The notes below the pieces were generated by a model. The model had not been told where the DNA came from. It did not search any database and saw only the letters and a program-made list of their open reading frames with translations. Below are positions 40,469-41,994 of a stretch of 41,994 nucleotides of DNA, piece by piece. Location of the stretch: assembly GCA_046160825.1 (NCBI GenBank), contig JBJXHC010000046.1, positions 1-41,994 of the forward strand, given 5' to 3'. Made by a program: the position numbers and the translations under genes. Position 1 is the stretch's first letter; the number at the start of each line of letters is the position of its first letter. The stretch comes from JBJXHC01 sp046160825 (GTDB lineage: Bacteria; Bacteroidota; Ignavibacteria; UBA10030; UBA6906).

Positions 40469-41575
40469 ATGAAAACGCGAATAACGGCCTGTGTTTTCAT
40501 CATGATGGTTTTTGGGATGGCGGGACCGGCGGCACTTGCCCAAGCAGAGCCGGGTGGCGATGAAAGACAAACCGTTCTTTCCATCACACCGGTCTTTCAG
40601 TCCTGGTCGCTGGGAGATGAGACAACGATGAGTGAGTTTACGACAGTACTCGCTCTCAGTCAGCCCATCGGCAGTTCGACAAACGTGACGCTTCGCGCAT
40701 CGGCGGCCTCAACGGGAGGTGACCCTGCACGACTGAGTGGCTTGAACGATTTGCAAATACGCGCAACGCATTCGCTTGAGGCTGCCCGCCTCGTGCTCTC
40801 ACTGGGATTGAACATTCCCACCGGTAAAACCGAGTTGACGGTGGAGGAATTTGCCACCAGTATGCTCTTGAGCAGCCCTGCTCTGTCATGGTCGGTTCCG
40901 GGGTTTGGACAGGGATTCAATGCGCAGCCCGGCGCGGTGTGGGCGATTCCGTTCAGCGAGAATGTTGTTGGCGGCATCGGGGTTGCGTACCATTACAAAG
41001 GCGCATTCACGACCATCAAAGGATATGAGGAGTTCGATCCCGGCGACGAGATTGCGATCACCGGCGGCATGGACTTTCAACTTGCTGAAGCGACCAACCT
41101 TTCAGCGGACGTGTTGTTCACAATGTACGGCAGCGACAAACTCGGCTCCGAGGAAGTGTTCAAGGCCGGCGAGAAGATTGTGGTGGGTGCCCAATTTAAC
41201 AAAGCACTTGGTCAGAATGAGCTCACGATACTCGGCCGTTATCGTACGAGAGGGAAGGGTGAAGTGGGATTTGCCAGAACGCTTGTCAGCGCAGACGAGG
41301 CATCGGAGCCGAACCAGGTGGATATTCTCGGACAGTACAGCGTCTTCATTAACAAGCAGTTGAAAATTCGTTTCGGGATTGAAGGCAAGGTGCAGAGCGA
41401 AACCCCGGCTGACCTTTCCGCAGCAACATTGTTCGGCGCGAGGGTAGCGCCGGAAGTATCGCTCTCTCGTACCATCACCGCCAACCCCTGGATTCGCTAT
41501 CAAACAGGAACCGTCAAAGGAGATCGCTCGATCAGTGGGATTGAAGGGGGTGTGGGGCTACGGGTGGTGCTGTGA
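40469..41575 (+). CDS. Predicted outer-membrane beta-barrel protein (last gene of cluster)
   Basis: A 368-residue exported protein; the signal ends near PAALAQA. The mature part is a series of amphipathic strands with turns (TTVLALSQPIGSSTNVTLRA, ARLVLSLGLNIPTGK, VVGGIGVAYHYKG, LTILGRYRTRGKG, ISGIEGGVGLRVVL), consistent with a small outer-membrane barrel. Of two adjacent ATGs (40466 and 40469) I chose the second, five bases after GAGG. The first overlaps the upstream stop, so the gene is coupled to the giant surface protein. It has no known-family match that I recognise. The stop lies 18 bases inside the convergent RAYT gene. Confidence 0.75.
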   Translation: MKTRITACVFIMMVFGMAGPAALAQAEPGGDERQTVLSITPVFQSWSLGDETTMSEFTTVLALSQPIGSSTNVTLRASAASTGGDPARLSGLNDLQIRATHSLEAARLVLSLGLNIPTGKTELTVEEFATSMLLSSPALSWSVPGFGQGFNAQPGAVWAIPFSENVVGGIGVAYHYKGAFTTIKGYEEFDPGDEIAITGGMDFQLAEATNLSADVLFTMYGSDKLGSEEVFKAGEKIVVGAQFNKALGQNELTILGRYRTRGKGEVGFARTLVSADEASEPNQVDILGQYSVFINKQLKIRFGIEGKVQSETPADLSAATLFGARVAPEVSLSRTITANPWIRYQTGTVKGDRSISGIEGGVGLRVVL

Positions 41576-41994
41576 TACGTCGCTTGATTCCGATTCGATT
41601 TTCTGCAACGCCGTGTAGTTCATTTCGTATTCAACGATCCATTCCCGCAGGGGTAAGGTCTTCTTCCCCATTCCGAGCCGATCCGGTTTTTTCAATTCCG
41701 TTCGCAAGGCGTCCGTCGTGATTTCCTTCTCAGCAGGGTTTTCCCTGTCAAGTTCCCATAGAACCGGATTGAGTTCGATGTATTGTTCGATGAAGAACCG
41801 GTCGATGTCGCCGCGAATGATGTGGTCATGGAAATTGCGTTGCCAGACAGAACCATCCCCCTGTAATCCTCTTCTTCTCAATTCCGTGGTAACGACTGCC
41901 TTGAATGATCGGATGACCGTCGATACCGTTCCTGAACGCGGTTTACCGAATTTCTCTTTGAATTCCTGTAGGGGCACGACATGTCGTGCCCCTA
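41558..41994 (-). CDS. REP-associated tyrosine transposase (RAYT), C-terminal part, cut by window edge
   Basis: Minus-strand gene that continues beyond the right edge. The visible C-terminal part has FGKPRSGTVSTVIRSFKAV, GSVWQRNFHDHIIRGDI and FIEQYIELNPVLWELDRENP, the signature of RAYT-type IS200-like proteins ('VWQRN...I.YI..NP..W..D'). The HUH motif must lie upstream, outside the window. The frame is open to the edge (reading ...GARHVVPLQEF...), so a GTG at 41977 is not the real start. These bases include a perfect REP palindrome inside the coding sequence. It belongs to a different RAYT type from the frameshifted gene near 18.3 kb. Confidence 0.85.
   Translation of the reverse strand, partial: GARHVVPLQEFKEKFGKPRSGTVSTVIRSFKAVVTTELRRRGLQGDGSVWQRNFHDHIIRGDIDRFFIEQYIELNPVLWELDRENPAEKEITTDALRTELKKPDRLGMGKKTLPLREWIVEYEMNYTALQKIESESSDVSQHHP
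41969..41994. repeat. Perfect 26-base REP palindrome
   Basis: TAGGGGCACGACA (41969-41981) is exactly the reverse complement of the following 13 bases. It lies inside the coding frame of the edge RAYT and touches the window end, so it may be longer. Confidence 0.85.

Overview
The window looks like a chromosome segment from a Gram-negative member of the Bacteroidota/Chlorobiota/Ignavibacteriota side of the FCB group. Two secreted proteins end in C-terminal sorting domains that start with NYPNPFNP, the type IX secretion (T9SS) tail typical of Ignavibacteria-like lineages. Other cell-envelope signs are several lipoboxes, two outer-membrane barrel candidates and REP/RAYT elements. I cannot name a genus. 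Coding density is high; nearly all genes are on the + strand, and many start codons overlap the preceding stop.

Left part (1-18043) is mixed housekeeping and envelope content: a T9SS-exported LVIVD beta-propeller protein; a TPR protein, a DMT transporter and a TrmH/SpoU methyltransferase in one overlapping operon; a 52-residue membrane protein with its own terminator; a full-length DsbD thiol-disulfide interchange protein; a GH63-type glycosidase; an HpaI-type aldolase divergent from glucose-6-phosphate isomerase; a metallophosphoesterase lipoprotein; an alpha/beta-hydrolase-fold protein with unusual catalytic positions; and a two-gene operon of a tandem HbpS/GlcG lipoprotein and an outer-membrane barrel.

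Middle (18043-18927) is a REP/RAYT island: an IS200-like transposase broken by a one-base frameshift, surrounded by four copies of a two-hairpin element. A fifth copy lies at 22597-22658, inside the 5' end of a cytochrome gene.

Right part (18928-41575) is the most interesting region: thirteen same-strand genes with very short gaps. They encode a decaheme cytochrome fused to LVIVD repeats; a small multiheme cytochrome; a double cNMP-like domain protein fused to a four-cluster ferredoxin; a mini cytochrome b with two H-x13-H helices; a membrane-anchored decaheme cytochrome; a double-FHA protein; a flavin oxidoreductase fused to two FHA domains and a [2Fe-2S]-like domain; a PP2C phosphatase; a Ser/Thr kinase with PEGA sensor domains; two TPR-CsgG-like proteins; a 1537-residue T9SS surface protein; and an outer-membrane barrel. 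The redox modules could form a quinone/NAD(P)H-linked electron conduit across the envelope. The kinase, phosphatase and FHA proteins form a phospho-threonine circuit. A short motif, [DE]-[RK]-x-[RK]-T-V, recurs in the FHA protein, the oxidoreductase and the cNMP-ferredoxin protein, and suggests how the circuit could touch the redox proteins. The window ends in a second RAYT gene, cut by the edge, with a perfect REP palindrome inside its coding sequence.

No tRNA, rRNA, CRISPR array, riboswitch or prophage was recognised.
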